The notes under the pieces are model-generated. The model was not told the DNA's origin, ran no database searches, and worked only from the letters and a program-made list of their open reading frames with translations. Positions 53,148 through 62,985 of a stretch of 64,000 bases of DNA are shown here, one piece after another; position 1 is the stretch's first letter; each line of letters begins with the position of its first letter. The stretch spans positions 1-64,000 of the forward strand of contig CAZWAK010000021.1 of NCBI GenBank assembly GCA_964631865.1. Direction: 5' to 3'. The translations under genes were made by a program, and so were the position numbers. Source of the DNA: JAFDVL01 sp964631865. GTDB lineage: Bacteria > Acidobacteriota > Blastocatellia > RBC074.

Positions 53148-53468
53148 TTTCTATCGTGTTCTCAGCCTGAACCGAGGTGGGGCGAGGTCAATGTTGACCT
53201 CGCCCTTGACTTTTGTGAGGCTTGACAAGCCTGTGCTGCAAGGTTAGTCTTCTGGGGCACTTTTAATCACATATTAACCGATAAAAGGGCGGCCTTGAGT
53301 TTACCGCCTTCCTCACGAAGCCCTCCGAACTTCCGTTGCCCGGCAGCTTCCGAAGCATGCGGCGTTTCGTTATCTCTTCACTGTTTGTGCGTCTATCACT
53401 CGTCACAACACTGAGTCGAGTCTGGTGTGTGTGACGTTGACGCCGATGGATGGTCCCGGAGTTGTATT
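53148..53468. other. Intergenic region with repeat copy 2
   Basis: 321 bases between two plus-strand genes. The repeat and hairpin sit at 53158-53207; the rest is unremarkable except for a pyrimidine-rich stretch. Confidence 0.5.
53158..53207 (+). terminator. 50-bp repeat with perfect hairpin (copy 2)
   Basis: Same unit as 50984-51033. The stem is a perfect 12 bp: GGGCGAGGTCAA (53180-53191) / TTGACCTCGCCC (53194-53205), followed by TTGACTTTTG. Likely terminator for the DUF6345-like gene. Confidence 0.7.
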
Positions 53469-56400
53469 ATGACTGTTCTCTCTCAACCTCTTTCTCTTCG
53501 CAAGCTTTTTCGCCGCACCTTGCTCATTGTAATTTTTGTGCTTCTCTGTGTTGTTGTGGAGCGTGTTCACTCAGCAGCCACGCGCACGATCAATGCCTCT
53601 CCACATTTGCCCTCTGCGCTCACGCCACCGAGCGCCCCCGCGCCAGTCGCAGCCGCCGTGCAAGCCGTGACCGACCTACTGGTGCTCCACTTTGATGGGA
53701 CCCTCAATGGCGAGCAAGGGGAAACCCCAACGCAATCGGCCAACATTTTGTTTCAACCCGGCGTCATCGGGCAAGGTGTGTTGGCAGATCGAAACAGTCG
53801 GCTGACGTATCCGAGCGACGGGAATATCAACGCGACCGAAGGCACGATTGAGTTGTGGATCAAGCCGAGTTGGAATGGCGCGGATCTGCAAAGTCGCGTC
53901 CTGCTCAAATACGGTTCGAGCGGCGCGCTCTGGCTGAGTAAAGAGGGCACGAATCTGCGCTTCGCACTCAACCGTGACAGTGAGAATGGCAGTCTGGTGA
54001 TGGATGTGCTCACCGATGTATCAAGCTGGGTAGCTGGGCAATGGCATCACGTCGCCGCCACGTGGAGCAACGCTGGGCAATTTATACGACTGTACGTGGA
54101 CGGTACGCTGATGTCCGAACGTTCGCTGGCCTCGACAACGACGTTGCCGACGATTGACAACGTGGTGAACTCGACGCTGCAACTGGGCGGCGACGGTGTG
54201 CGGCAACCGCTCGTGGCGATCCTTGATGAGGTCTACCTCAGCAGTGCGGCGCGCTCTTCGCAGGACATTGCCACGCGCATGCTGCGTGGTATCACTGTCA
54301 CCACCGCCGCGCTGACGCCGACGCTCGCCAGCATCCCGATCTCGACCGCGTCGCCAATCACGATGTATCCGGGCTGGAATTATTGGCAGGATTTTCGCTA
54401 CGCCGCCGACACCAACATCGGGGCGCTGAGCTTGCCGTTTCTGGCCGCGACGTTCTCGAACTTTGACGCGAACATCGCCCGGATAGACGACGTCACAGGC
54501 CGGATTCGCGCGGTCGCTGTTGGCACGACCACCGTGCGTGCCACGCTGAATGGCGTCGTCTCGGACTTTCCTATCAGAGTGCTGAGTCCCGGCGCAGTCA
54601 CGATGGAAACGTTGAGTCCTCCGGCGGGCACGAGCGTCCTTGATGCGATTCCCGTCGCCATCATTCGCTATTTTCCAACCACCGATGGAACCACGCTGAA
54701 TGCAGCAGCAGGCATCACGCCCGCCCCCACATTGGCGGCGCTGCGTACCACGCTCGGCAGCGTCGAACGCAAACTCGAATTCATGCTGGAAGAAGGAAGC
54801 AAGTTTCGGGGCTATAAAAACGCCTCGGCGCAACAATCGCTCAACTATCGCATCGTCAAAATCATCACCGTCAACGAAGAGGTTCCGCCCGGCTTGCCCT
54901 CAGCCACCAGCGGCGTGTACTTCCCCGATTACAAACAAATCTTCAAGCGCGCGGACGTCAATGTCAGAGACCTAGTGGTGACGCAGGGCGTGAAAGAAAT
55001 CTGGTTGGAGCAATATGTCAACGGGCGCATCACGCTGAACGAATCCAACATGTCCAGCCCGCTGACCGGCGATATTTCCAGCAGCCTGCGCACGAATGAC
55101 GATATGCCGGTGTATCCGAAAGCCTACACCGTCTTCGGCCTCAACTACGCGCAGTCTGAAAACAACGCGGTGCGTCATCACGGGCATCATCTGGAAGCTT
55201 TGCTGACCTACGCCAATGTGAAGCAGGACGGCGACGATTTGTTGTTTCAGGAATCGTTCATCGGGCGCGATTTGAATGGCAACTTCCAAAAAGGGCGCTG
55301 CGGCAAAACGGATCGTCCGCCCAACAGCGATGCCGCTTTGCAATTCAACAACACGACCGCCTTCAGCAGCGACATTGAAGACTGGTACCCCGACAACAGC
55401 GGCGTGCTCAAAGACGTCAGCAGCGCGACGTGGGGGCAGCTCAACTATCTTTCGCCTGAACCGCTGACCGAACCGATAGAAGGCAGATGGTACATCTACT
55501 GGCTGCAAGCCATCCCGGGCGATGGAAACAACATCACGCGACTCGGTTCAGAACGCATGACCAATTGGTGGGCGTTCGTAGCGGATTGGGACAAAGCAAT
55601 CCGCGACAAACTCGGTCTGGTGCGCGCCATCGTCTGTCAATACACACTGTCGAGCACAAGCCTCGGCGTAGCGAACACGGGCGGTACGAGCAGCGTCGGC
55701 GTGACAGCAGGCTTGGGCTGCACGTGGGACGCCGTGAGCAATGTCAGTTGGATCACCATCAATCCCGGCTTCAGCGGCGTTGCCAACGGCACAGTCAACT
55801 TCACCGTCGCTGCCAACACAGGGGCAGCACGCACCGGCACGATGACCATTGCCGGGCAAACCGTCACCGTCACGCAAGACAACAACAACCCTGCCCCAAC
55901 ACTTACCAGCCTCGAACCTGCCACTGTTCTCGCCGGCAGCGCGGGCTTCACCTTGACGCTCAACGGCACGGGGTTCGTGACGACATCTTCCGCGCAAGTG
56001 AATGGCACAAGTCGCACGACGACGTTTGTGAACAGTACGAAACTGACGATTGAGATCACGGCGGCTGACATCGCTACCACCGGGACGCGCAGCATCACAG
56101 TCTTCAACTCGCTGCCGGGCGGCGGCACCTCCAACGCGCAAACGCTAAACATTAACAACCCCGCGCCGACGCTGACCAGCCTGAGCCAAACTTCCGCTCT
56201 CGCAGGCAGTCCCCTATTTACTTTAACGGTGAACGGTACGAATTTTGTCAGCACGTCCAAAGTACATTGGAACGGGACGGAACGTGCAACGACGTTTGTG
56301 AGCGCGACCCAATTGACCGCCGTGATTCCCGCGACGGATTTGGCGAATGCGGGCACGGCCAATGTGACGGTCTTCACGCCGACACCGGGCGGCGGTACGA

Positions 56401-59216
56401 CGAGCGCGCTGACGTTCACGATTACCCCGCTGTGCAATTATGTCCTGAACCCAACCAGTCAGAACTTTGCCGCCGCTGGTGGCAATGGCAGCACGAGTAT
56501 CACAGCGGGCACGGGCTGCACGTGGACAGCCGTCAGCAATGTCAATTGGATTACAACCACGAGTAGCGGCAGCGGCAATGGTACGGTCAATTTCACGGTC
56601 GCCGCGAACGCAGGCGCAGCCCGCACCGGCACGCTAACCGTGCAAGGACAAACCTACACCGTCATCCAAGACGCCGCCACCGCCACTTGCGTCGCGCAAC
56701 GAACGTTGCCAGCGGAGTATCTTGCCGGGTTGGCGTTTGAAGTTTCGATCCAAGCGACGCCCGCTGCCGCGACGCAATCCTACGCGGTCGAAGAAACGCC
56801 GCCTGCCGGTTGGACGGTGGCAGGCATTGATAACAACGGGCAATTCGACGCGGCGAACGGCAAAGTCAAGTGGGGGCCGTTTTTCGACGCGACGGCGCGC
56901 ACGCTGAAATATTCGGTGACGCCGCCCGCCGGAACCACAGGACAGAAAGCCTTCACGGGCACGGTCTCGGTCAATGGAACCAGCAGCACGATCTGCGGGA
57001 CAACAAGCATTGCGGCTGCGAGTCAGATACATCCGGCGGACTTGGGCAACAATCTCCGCATCGAGATCAATGAACTGACGGCGTACGGCGCAGCATGGAA
57101 ATCTGGAACGACGTGGAGTCGTCCGCCCAATCCCATTGACATCAACTACCTGACCAACGCAGGGCTGATTTGGAAGCTCGGCGAGGTCTACCGCTTTGAC
57201 GCCACGAAGACGCCGCCCTTTGTCGCCGGAGCCAGCATCAGTCAGCGGCCAGCGACAAACCCGTCTTCGGCAGAGCTTTCGTCAGAGTTAGCACTGAATG
57301 CGCAGGGGCTGCAACTGTTGCGCGCCGTCGGATTCATGCCGGGGCTGGGCTTGGGCTTTGCTGCGGCGCTGGATGAAGCTCTCGCCACGCCTTCCGCCTC
57401 GCTGGTGGGTGGAGCGGTCGTGTCCAGCTTCAGCGCCGCGAATTATGTGCCGGGCGTCGGCGTCACTGTGACCATCGCCGTGACGCCGGATGCGGGCACG
57501 CAAGTCTACGCGGTCGAAGACACCGTGCCGCTCGGCTGGGCGGTCACGAATGTCAACAATAGCGGCGCGTTCGACAGCACGAATCGCAAAGTCAAATGGG
57601 GGCCGTTCTTCGACAATGCCGCGCGTAGTCTGACCTACGTTGTGACGCCGCCCACTGGGGAAACCGGCGCGAAGACGTTTGTCGGCTCCGCCTCTTTCGA
57701 TGGGGTCAGCGTGAGCGTCACAGGCACACGCGCCTTGTCCTCCGTACCGCTCTGCACCTATGGGCTGAGCGCCGCGAGCCAAAGCTTTTCCGCCCTCAGC
57801 GGCACAGGCAGTTTCAATATCACCGCCCTGACGGGCTGTACCTGGAACGCCACCACCACCGCGAATTGGGTCACGATCACGCAAGGCAGTGGCAACGGAA
57901 ACGGAACCGTCCAATTCTCTGTAACAGCGAACGGCGGCGCGGCGCGCACGGGAACCATTTCTATCGCAGGGCAATCGTTCACAGTGAATCAAGCCGCGAA
58001 TGCAGCACCGACGATTACGCCGGCCTCAGCTCTCATTCGGCAGCAGGGAGCCACTGCCGCTGCGACGACGATTGCCACAGTCAGCGATGCGGAAACAGCC
58101 GTAGGAAATCTGTTCGTTGCTACGACGTCCCTTCCCACCGGCCTTAGCATCACCGACATCACCAACACCAATGGCACGATCTCGGCAGTGGTGACAGCAT
58201 CCTGTTTGGCCACGCCGGGGGCGAATGTCATCGGGTTGAGAGTCACCGATGCACAAGGATCATCCACGCAGGCTAACCTCACCGTCAACGTGCTTTCCAA
58301 TCCGAATTGTTTTCTGCAAATCGCTGATACTTCGGGCAGCGATCAACGCATCGGCTCGGTGCTGCTCTACAATTACTACAGTTCGACGCTGGGCAACGCC
58401 GCATTTGAGAACACGCAAATTCGCTTGACGAACACGCACGACACGCAGGACACAGCCGTGCGGTTATATTTTGTGGACGCGCAAACAGCGGCGGTGTTCA
58501 GCTTGTTCGTGTGCCTGGCTCCGACGCAGACGTTCAACTTCCTGATGTCAGAAACAGACCCCGGCGTGACCGGCCACATCATCGCCGTTGCGGTGAGCAA
58601 AACGACGGGCTGCCCAACGAATTTCAATTTCCTTGCGGGCAGCGCCGCCGTCAAACTCAGCGCCGGGCACGTGGCCACGCTCGGCGCAGTCGCGCTTGCC
58701 GCCTTGACCGCACCGCCAACTACGTGCGCGTCGGGTCAGACAGCCGCGCGACTCAACTTCGATGGCATCAGCTACGGTCGTTTGCCGCGCTTGTTGGTCG
58801 TAGACAATCTGGGCAGTCTGCGCGATGGCAACACGACGCGCTTGATCGTTACGCGCGTGGGCGGCAGTTTGACGGGCACAGCGGGCGGCTTGGGAACGAT
58901 TACGGGCAAGATTTACAACAGCAATCGCGCGATGCAGGATTTCACGTTCAGCGCGACCGCGCCACAATTTATCGGCAATCTGTCAGCCAGCTTTCCGCGC
59001 CTGACGACACGTCTCGACAGCTTCATCCCCGCCGGGCAAAGCGGTTGGATGAAGTTATGGACGGATGCGAATTGGGGGATGATCGGGTCGGTGATGAACT
59101 TGCCCGCGAATCTGCGCACGCCGAGTGGCTTCGTCGGCGGCTTCAATTTGCCACAAGGCGCATTGGCGAACGCGGTGAGCTTGGAGGTTCCGATTTCTGT
59201 GCCGACTTGTCAGTAA
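53469..59216 (+). CDS. Giant secreted LamG/TIG/BACON multidomain protein
   Basis: A 1915-residue protein. After a signal-anchor (LRKLFRRTLLIVIFVLLCVVV) come: a LamG/concanavalin-like domain at about 75-260 (GTIELWIKP, WHHVAATW, LYVDG), a Big-type Ig domain, an unknown domain with RHHGHHLEALLTYA at about 390-710, BACON at 720-805, two TIG/IPT at 807-985, BACON at 987-1065, a repeat (LPAEYLAGLAFEVSIQATP, VKWGPFF) at about 1075-1170 and again at 1317-1410, BACON at 1427-1500, a cadherin-like domain and a beta-rich C-terminal region. The tiling suggests carbohydrate or protein adhesion. No LPXTG or PEP-CTERM ending. Confidence 0.85.
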   Translation: MTVLSQPLSLRKLFRRTLLIVIFVLLCVVVERVHSAATRTINASPHLPSALTPPSAPAPVAAAVQAVTDLLVLHFDGTLNGEQGETPTQSANILFQPGVIGQGVLADRNSRLTYPSDGNINATEGTIELWIKPSWNGADLQSRVLLKYGSSGALWLSKEGTNLRFALNRDSENGSLVMDVLTDVSSWVAGQWHHVAATWSNAGQFIRLYVDGTLMSERSLASTTTLPTIDNVVNSTLQLGGDGVRQPLVAILDEVYLSSAARSSQDIATRMLRGITVTTAALTPTLASIPISTASPITMYPGWNYWQDFRYAADTNIGALSLPFLAATFSNFDANIARIDDVTGRIRAVAVGTTTVRATLNGVVSDFPIRVLSPGAVTMETLSPPAGTSVLDAIPVAIIRYFPTTDGTTLNAAAGITPAPTLAALRTTLGSVERKLEFMLEEGSKFRGYKNASAQQSLNYRIVKIITVNEEVPPGLPSATSGVYFPDYKQIFKRADVNVRDLVVTQGVKEIWLEQYVNGRITLNESNMSSPLTGDISSSLRTNDDMPVYPKAYTVFGLNYAQSENNAVRHHGHHLEALLTYANVKQDGDDLLFQESFIGRDLNGNFQKGRCGKTDRPPNSDAALQFNNTTAFSSDIEDWYPDNSGVLKDVSSATWGQLNYLSPEPLTEPIEGRWYIYWLQAIPGDGNNITRLGSERMTNWWAFVADWDKAIRDKLGLVRAIVCQYTLSSTSLGVANTGGTSSVGVTAGLGCTWDAVSNVSWITINPGFSGVANGTVNFTVAANTGAARTGTMTIAGQTVTVTQDNNNPAPTLTSLEPATVLAGSAGFTLTLNGTGFVTTSSAQVNGTSRTTTFVNSTKLTIEITAADIATTGTRSITVFNSLPGGGTSNAQTLNINNPAPTLTSLSQTSALAGSPLFTLTVNGTNFVSTSKVHWNGTERATTFVSATQLTAVIPATDLANAGTANVTVFTPTPGGGTTSALTFTITPLCNYVLNPTSQNFAAAGGNGSTSITAGTGCTWTAVSNVNWITTTSSGSGNGTVNFTVAANAGAARTGTLTVQGQTYTVIQDAATATCVAQRTLPAEYLAGLAFEVSIQATPAAATQSYAVEETPPAGWTVAGIDNNGQFDAANGKVKWGPFFDATARTLKYSVTPPAGTTGQKAFTGTVSVNGTSSTICGTTSIAAASQIHPADLGNNLRIEINELTAYGAAWKSGTTWSRPPNPIDINYLTNAGLIWKLGEVYRFDATKTPPFVAGASISQRPATNPSSAELSSELALNAQGLQLLRAVGFMPGLGLGFAAALDEALATPSASLVGGAVVSSFSAANYVPGVGVTVTIAVTPDAGTQVYAVEDTVPLGWAVTNVNNSGAFDSTNRKVKWGPFFDNAARSLTYVVTPPTGETGAKTFVGSASFDGVSVSVTGTRALSSVPLCTYGLSAASQSFSALSGTGSFNITALTGCTWNATTTANWVTITQGSGNGNGTVQFSVTANGGAARTGTISIAGQSFTVNQAANAAPTITPASALIRQQGATAAATTIATVSDAETAVGNLFVATTSLPTGLSITDITNTNGTISAVVTASCLATPGANVIGLRVTDAQGSSTQANLTVNVLSNPNCFLQIADTSGSDQRIGSVLLYNYYSSTLGNAAFENTQIRLTNTHDTQDTAVRLYFVDAQTAAVFSLFVCLAPTQTFNFLMSETDPGVTGHIIAVAVSKTTGCPTNFNFLAGSAAVKLSAGHVATLGAVALAALTAPPTTCASGQTAARLNFDGISYGRLPRLLVVDNLGSLRDGNTTRLIVTRVGGSLTGTAGGLGTITGKIYNSNRAMQDFTFSATAPQFIGNLSASFPRLTTRLDSFIPAGQSGWMKLWTDANWGMIGSVMNLPANLRTPSGFVGGFNLPQGALANAVSLEVPISVPTCQ

Positions 59217-59350
59217 ATGTGGATTTGATCGTTCGCGCCTTGAATGTTGTGGTTGAGGGCGCGCGCCGGAGCCGCATTCGCAGCCGTGATTGTGCTGGCG
59301 GTGGCGAGGGACGATTTGAGGAAGGCTCGGCGTTCGATGGTTTGTGTCAT
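59210..59350 (-). pseudogene. Truncated N terminus of Tat-exported Gfo/Idh/MocA-like oxidoreductase
   Basis: Minus-strand ORF of 46 residues: MTQTIERRAFLKSSLATAST, then ITAANAAPARALNHNIQGAN and DQIHIY before TGA. The RRAFLK motif is a Tat signal and the ALNHNIQGANDQI segment is like the start of Gfo/Idh/MocA oxidoreductases. The Rossmann fold that should follow is missing: the frame runs into the tail of the giant gene and stops. ThuA and sugar-isomerase genes nearby are usual partners of that family. Confidence 0.6.
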
Positions 59351-59381
59351 ATCTCAGTACCTATTGCTTACAAAAAAACTA

Positions 59382-60074
59382 TTAGGCAGCTTGATAAACT
59401 GCACCTCTATCTGTTTCAACTAGAAAGGTAAGAGCGAAACTCTGTCTGGCGATATCGCGCGGAAAAGACTCAATTACTCTTAGCCATTCACTAAGCCATA
59501 GAGGACGCCAAGGATTTAGGGAAATAATAAAAATGCAAGGTCGGGGATAAGGGGCATGTTGATTAACTTTTCTGTCAACTGCTCCTGCAATCCAATCAAT
59601 CAGGTCTTTTACAACCTGATCACCATCTTGCGCAACTGCACGGCTAACTATCCGGTCATTGCCCCTTTTTTTTGACCCAATCCGACAAATATTGGGATCA
59701 TCGAAAACAGAACCATACCGTTCAAGAGATTCCCGTAAGTAGTGCTCATTCTTGAACTGTGCGGATGTCACTTCAACGCTATAACACGGTTCGAGAAATC
59801 CAGATTTAACCCATTCCCCTTTAATTTTGATTTTGCCATCGCACTCTCCTCCATCCTGCCCTAAATATTTGCAACTCACACGTCTTCCTGGAATATCAAG
59901 ATATTTGGCTACCATTGCCAAAGGAAGCACTTCTTCGATAAGTTTTTTTGCTTCGCTCTTCTTGGGTCGTAACCAATAGTCTTTGGTTGGTAGCTTCTCG
60001 ATCTCACTGAACGCACGTTGCGCAAACGTAGCAGCACTCAAGAATCTTTTTCTAAACTGGTCAAGATGAGTCAT
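59382..60074 (-). CDS. Hypothetical protein
   Basis: A 230-residue protein with no family I recognise. Alpha/beta, basic (KDYWLRPKKSEAKKLIEE), with RRVSCKYLGQDGGECDGKIKIKG holding a cysteine pair, and ends with IESFPRDIARQSFALTFLV. No signal. It follows the ThuA gene by 14 bases on the same strand. Possibly a nuclease-like or unknown metabolic protein; I cannot say more. Confidence 0.65.
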   Translation of the reverse strand: MTHLDQFRKRFLSAATFAQRAFSEIEKLPTKDYWLRPKKSEAKKLIEEVLPLAMVAKYLDIPGRRVSCKYLGQDGGECDGKIKIKGEWVKSGFLEPCYSVEVTSAQFKNEHYLRESLERYGSVFDDPNICRIGSKKRGNDRIVSRAVAQDGDQVVKDLIDWIAGAVDRKVNQHAPYPRPCIFIISLNPWRPLWLSEWLRVIESFPRDIARQSFALTFLVETDRGAVYQAA

Positions 60075-60088
60075 CGCCTATACTAATT

Positions 60089-61012
60089 TCACTTCATCTT
60101 CTTCGCCGCCCATTTGATCGCGTTCGCAATCATCGTCTGATATTTCGGGTTGTTCCAGACGGATGAGTTATGCCCCGGCTCGGAATAAAACACGCGGCCT
60201 TTGCCGTAGGTGCGATACCAGACGAGCGGGAACGAATCGGGTTTGATGTTGGGATTCCCTTCCACCGCGTGGATGCCGCGAATGCCTTTTTTGGTCATGT
60301 CCATTTTCGTTGGCTGCGCATCCAGGCTCATCACGACTTTGTTTTCTTTGAAGTTGAAATTCTTGTACTGATAGGTTTCTTCGACCCACGTAAACAGATC
60401 GTCCCAATGCTTGGTGACGGGGAATTTCTTGTCTACTTTCTGCACGACGACTTTGTCATTCGAGTTCCACGGATGCCCGTCAAAGTAGCCGCCAATCAAT
60501 TCACCATATTCCGGCCATTTGTAAAACGTGTCGGTCGCGCTGTGAATGCCGATGAAGCCTTTGCCATTGCGCACAAAGTCGAGAAAGAGTTTTTTCTGCT
60601 CGTCGCTCCACGGCAATTCGCCGGTCGTGTAGAAAATCAGCACATCCACGTTCTTCAGGTTTTCGGCGGTGATGACCTTGGCGGACTCCTGCGAGATCGT
60701 CACGTCAAAGCCATTCTGCGCGCCGAGGCTTTGCATGATTTTTTCGGATTCGGGCAGCACCCCGTGCTTGAAGCCTTTGGATTCGGTGACGTAGGTGACG
60801 CGGATTTTATCGGCAGGAACCGGCTCGACCGCTTCAGAAGCAGATGCAAAAGGAGTCGGCACAGGCGTACCATCAAGAGTAGGGTTAATCGCACCCGATG
60901 GGGCACAAGCACAATTCGGAAGAGTCAGCCAAACAAACACACCGACCAAACCAACGAAAGCGGCGAATGGAATTGTGATCAACTTCAGAAGCGAAAATTC
61001 TCTTTTGCGCAT
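60089..61012 (-). CDS. ThuA-domain protein, membrane-anchored
   Basis: A 307-residue protein. N-terminal hydrophobic segment (LLKLITIPFAAFVGLVGVFVWLTLP) then ThuA/trehalose-utilisation type fold (VLIFYTTGELPWSDEQKKLFLDFVRNGKGFIGIHSATDTF, GGYFDGHPW, PLVWYRTYGKGRVFYSEPGHNSSVW). ThuA-like proteins take part in sugar catabolism and are often exported in Acidobacteriota and Planctomycetota. The start at 61012 follows GGAGG. Part of a minus-strand group with Uma2 and the isomerase-like gene. Confidence 0.88.
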   Translation of the reverse strand: MRKREFSLLKLITIPFAAFVGLVGVFVWLTLPNCACAPSGAINPTLDGTPVPTPFASASEAVEPVPADKIRVTYVTESKGFKHGVLPESEKIMQSLGAQNGFDVTISQESAKVITAENLKNVDVLIFYTTGELPWSDEQKKLFLDFVRNGKGFIGIHSATDTFYKWPEYGELIGGYFDGHPWNSNDKVVVQKVDKKFPVTKHWDDLFTWVEETYQYKNFNFKENKVVMSLDAQPTKMDMTKKGIRGIHAVEGNPNIKPDSFPLVWYRTYGKGRVFYSEPGHNSSVWNNPKYQTMIANAIKWAAKKMK

Positions 61013-61031
61013 AAGCTGCCTCCAGTCAAAG

Positions 61032-61637
61032 TTAAGTTTCGTTTTGACCATTTACTGGATAACTCTTGCTAACGTCTGCGTATGTATCGAAAACACTTTT
61101 CACCGGTAATTGAAAGCCAGGAAGCAACGGCGACGTAAGCATCTGCGGTGCTCTGAAGGTATCCGCTTGCTTCAGCTTCCGGCCTTTGCGGCGAAAAACC
61201 GTAATATCGCGCGTAATCCAATTCACAATCCAATATTCCAGCACGCCACGCCGCGAATACAATTTGAGTTTTGTTTCTCGATCCCGCCGCGTATTGGCAC
61301 TGCCGGGCGAAAGAACTTCGACGACCAAATCGGGCGAAGCGTAAAAATGCCCGCCCTTTCCGATGATCTGGTTAAGCCGTTCGCGGCTAATCCAAGCCAC
61401 ATCCGGAATCACATCGTCGTCATCTGCAAAAATGATGCCCGTTCCAGCATTCGTTTCTCCCAGCCCGGTTTCTTCACTCCAAACATCCAGATAACGTGTG
61501 ATGCGAATGACCGCAAATTGATGGTGATAAGATGGTGAGCGTGACACGTAGAGTTCTCCGTCAATGATTTCGTAGCGTTTGCCATTGTCTGGCATCACCT
61601 CTAAATCCGCCGATGTCCAACGCAATGCTGCGTCCAT
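61032..61637 (-). CDS. Uma2-family (DUF820) endonuclease-like protein
   Basis: A 201-residue protein of the Uma2/DUF820 group (PD-(D/E)XK fold): DNGKRYEIIDGELYVSRSPSYHHQ, VIPDVAWISRERL, PDLVVEVLSPGSANTRRDRETKLKLYSRRGVLEYWIVN. These match the family's catalytic core. GGAGG lies before the ATG at 61637; the in-frame region up to 61862 is not conserved. Function in bacteria is unsure; nuclease activity is only suggested. Confidence 0.85.
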   Translation of the reverse strand: MDAALRWTSADLEVMPDNGKRYEIIDGELYVSRSPSYHHQFAVIRITRYLDVWSEETGLGETNAGTGIIFADDDDVIPDVAWISRERLNQIIGKGGHFYASPDLVVEVLSPGSANTRRDRETKLKLYSRRGVLEYWIVNWITRDITVFRRKGRKLKQADTFRAPQMLTSPLLPGFQLPVKSVFDTYADVSKSYPVNGQNET

Positions 61638-61651
61638 AACTACCTCCATTA

Positions 61652-61736
61652 CTGGGAGCGCACGCGACTCGCGTGCTGGTTCTTGTTTAGGCATTCTTCC
61701 TACAAAGCCTAGCACGCGAGCCGCGTGCGCTCCCAG
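61652..61736. repeat. Large inverted repeat CTGGGAGCGCACGCG
   Basis: Arms of 26 bases (61652-61677, 61711-61736) match as inverted copies with one mismatch, loop 33 bases. GGGAGCGCACGCG-type palindromes like this are dispersed repeats in some Acidobacteriota and Planctomycetota genomes, from memory. It lies between two minus-strand genes. Confidence 0.75.
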
Positions 61737-61743
61737 GAGAAAA

Positions 61744-62985
61744 TTACGACCGATACGCTTGTCGTCCGACACCTTGCACCGGAATGCCCTGCGCGGCCAA
61801 CACTTCATTTTGCAATGCGAACATGCACGCCGCCGCTTCATCAATCTTGCGCGTGAACGCAATCGAACCTTGCAGGATCGGTTTCAGTTTCTTCTTATCC
61901 TGAATGCGCGCTTTCGGGTATTCGTGCTCGACGATCAGGAACGTGTTTTCGACATCCAGCGTCAGCAATTCGCGCGCGGCCAATTGATGATCCAGCCAAT
62001 CCACCGTGCGATTTTGCAGATATGCCAACGGATCGTGCTTCGCCGTGCCGGGCAATTCGTGTTCGCACAGCACGACTTGTTTCTTCCACGCATTCAGCAA
62101 GTCTGCCGGGTTCTCGGACGGCTTGCCGTTGACCATATCGCCACGCTCGACGGTTTGCCCGCCGTAGCCCCACGCTGACACGCCTTTTGCGTCCGTGACC
62201 TGTCCTTTGACGTGGAAGCCGCCGATCAGGAAGTTATAGCCTTCGTCTTTCAGATATTGAAAAATCGAGCGCGTGTCCTGTCCCATCAAAATCGCGTGTG
62301 ACGGGTCATAATGAATTCTGAATTGATCGCCGACGCCATGCCGTTCACATATCCGATGCAACGCGATCCACGTTCCCGGCGTGTACGCGATGTTGTTGTG
62401 CCAGTTGTCGCCCGGAACCCAGCCGGGCATCGGGCATTGTTCGTTGCGGTATTGCAAGCCGCGCGCTTTGCATTCTTTCAAGAGCGGAATGAAGTTCTCC
62501 TCAAAATCCAGCAGGTTCGCGTCCATGTTCAATTGCTGATTGCGCCCGACGAATCCGCAGACGGCTTCGGCTCCGAGCGCCACGGCGGCGTCCATCGCGC
62601 GGATCATGAAATCGTGCTTCGATTTCCGAATCGTCGGATCGTGATGCAGCATGTTGTCGAAATAGCCGATGTCCGAAATACCCATCTTCGCGTCCTTCAA
62701 CGAAGCCTTCACCCGTTTGGCGCGATCTTTCGTGAAAGGCTTGCGCAGGTCGAGCGTGTTCGCTACCGGGTCGAGCATTGCTTCGGGCGGAATGTCGGCA
62801 TGGTCGGGGTGGACAGCCGCCGAGAGTTGAATGTAATTCACGCCTAATTCCTGCGCGAAGGCGACCCACTCTTCGATAGCCAGATCGGGGTCTTTGTCGC
62901 GTTTCTTGCGCGGCGTTAGCTCCTGCAACGCGGCGGTGAGAACGCCGACTTTCATAAATTTGGGTTTGAAATTTGCCACTGCCAT
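61744..62985 (-). CDS. Sugar phosphate isomerase/epimerase-like TIM-barrel protein
   Basis: A 413-residue protein of the xylose-isomerase-like TIM-barrel (AP endonuclease 2) superfamily: KFMKVGVLTAALQEL, VNYIQLSAAVHPDH, FRIHYDPSHAILMG, FHVKGQVTDA. Histidine and acid residues line the expected metal site. GGAGGG precedes the ATG at 62985. It may epimerise or isomerise a sugar; together with ThuA and the cut Gfo/Idh gene it suggests a sugar catabolic set. Confidence 0.85.
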   Translation of the reverse strand: MAVANFKPKFMKVGVLTAALQELTPRKKRDKDPDLAIEEWVAFAQELGVNYIQLSAAVHPDHADIPPEAMLDPVANTLDLRKPFTKDRAKRVKASLKDAKMGISDIGYFDNMLHHDPTIRKSKHDFMIRAMDAAVALGAEAVCGFVGRNQQLNMDANLLDFEENFIPLLKECKARGLQYRNEQCPMPGWVPGDNWHNNIAYTPGTWIALHRICERHGVGDQFRIHYDPSHAILMGQDTRSIFQYLKDEGYNFLIGGFHVKGQVTDAKGVSAWGYGGQTVERGDMVNGKPSENPADLLNAWKKQVVLCEHELPGTAKHDPLAYLQNRTVDWLDHQLAARELLTLDVENTFLIVEHEYPKARIQDKKKLKPILQGSIAFTRKIDEAAACMFALQNEVLAAQGIPVQGVGRQAYRS

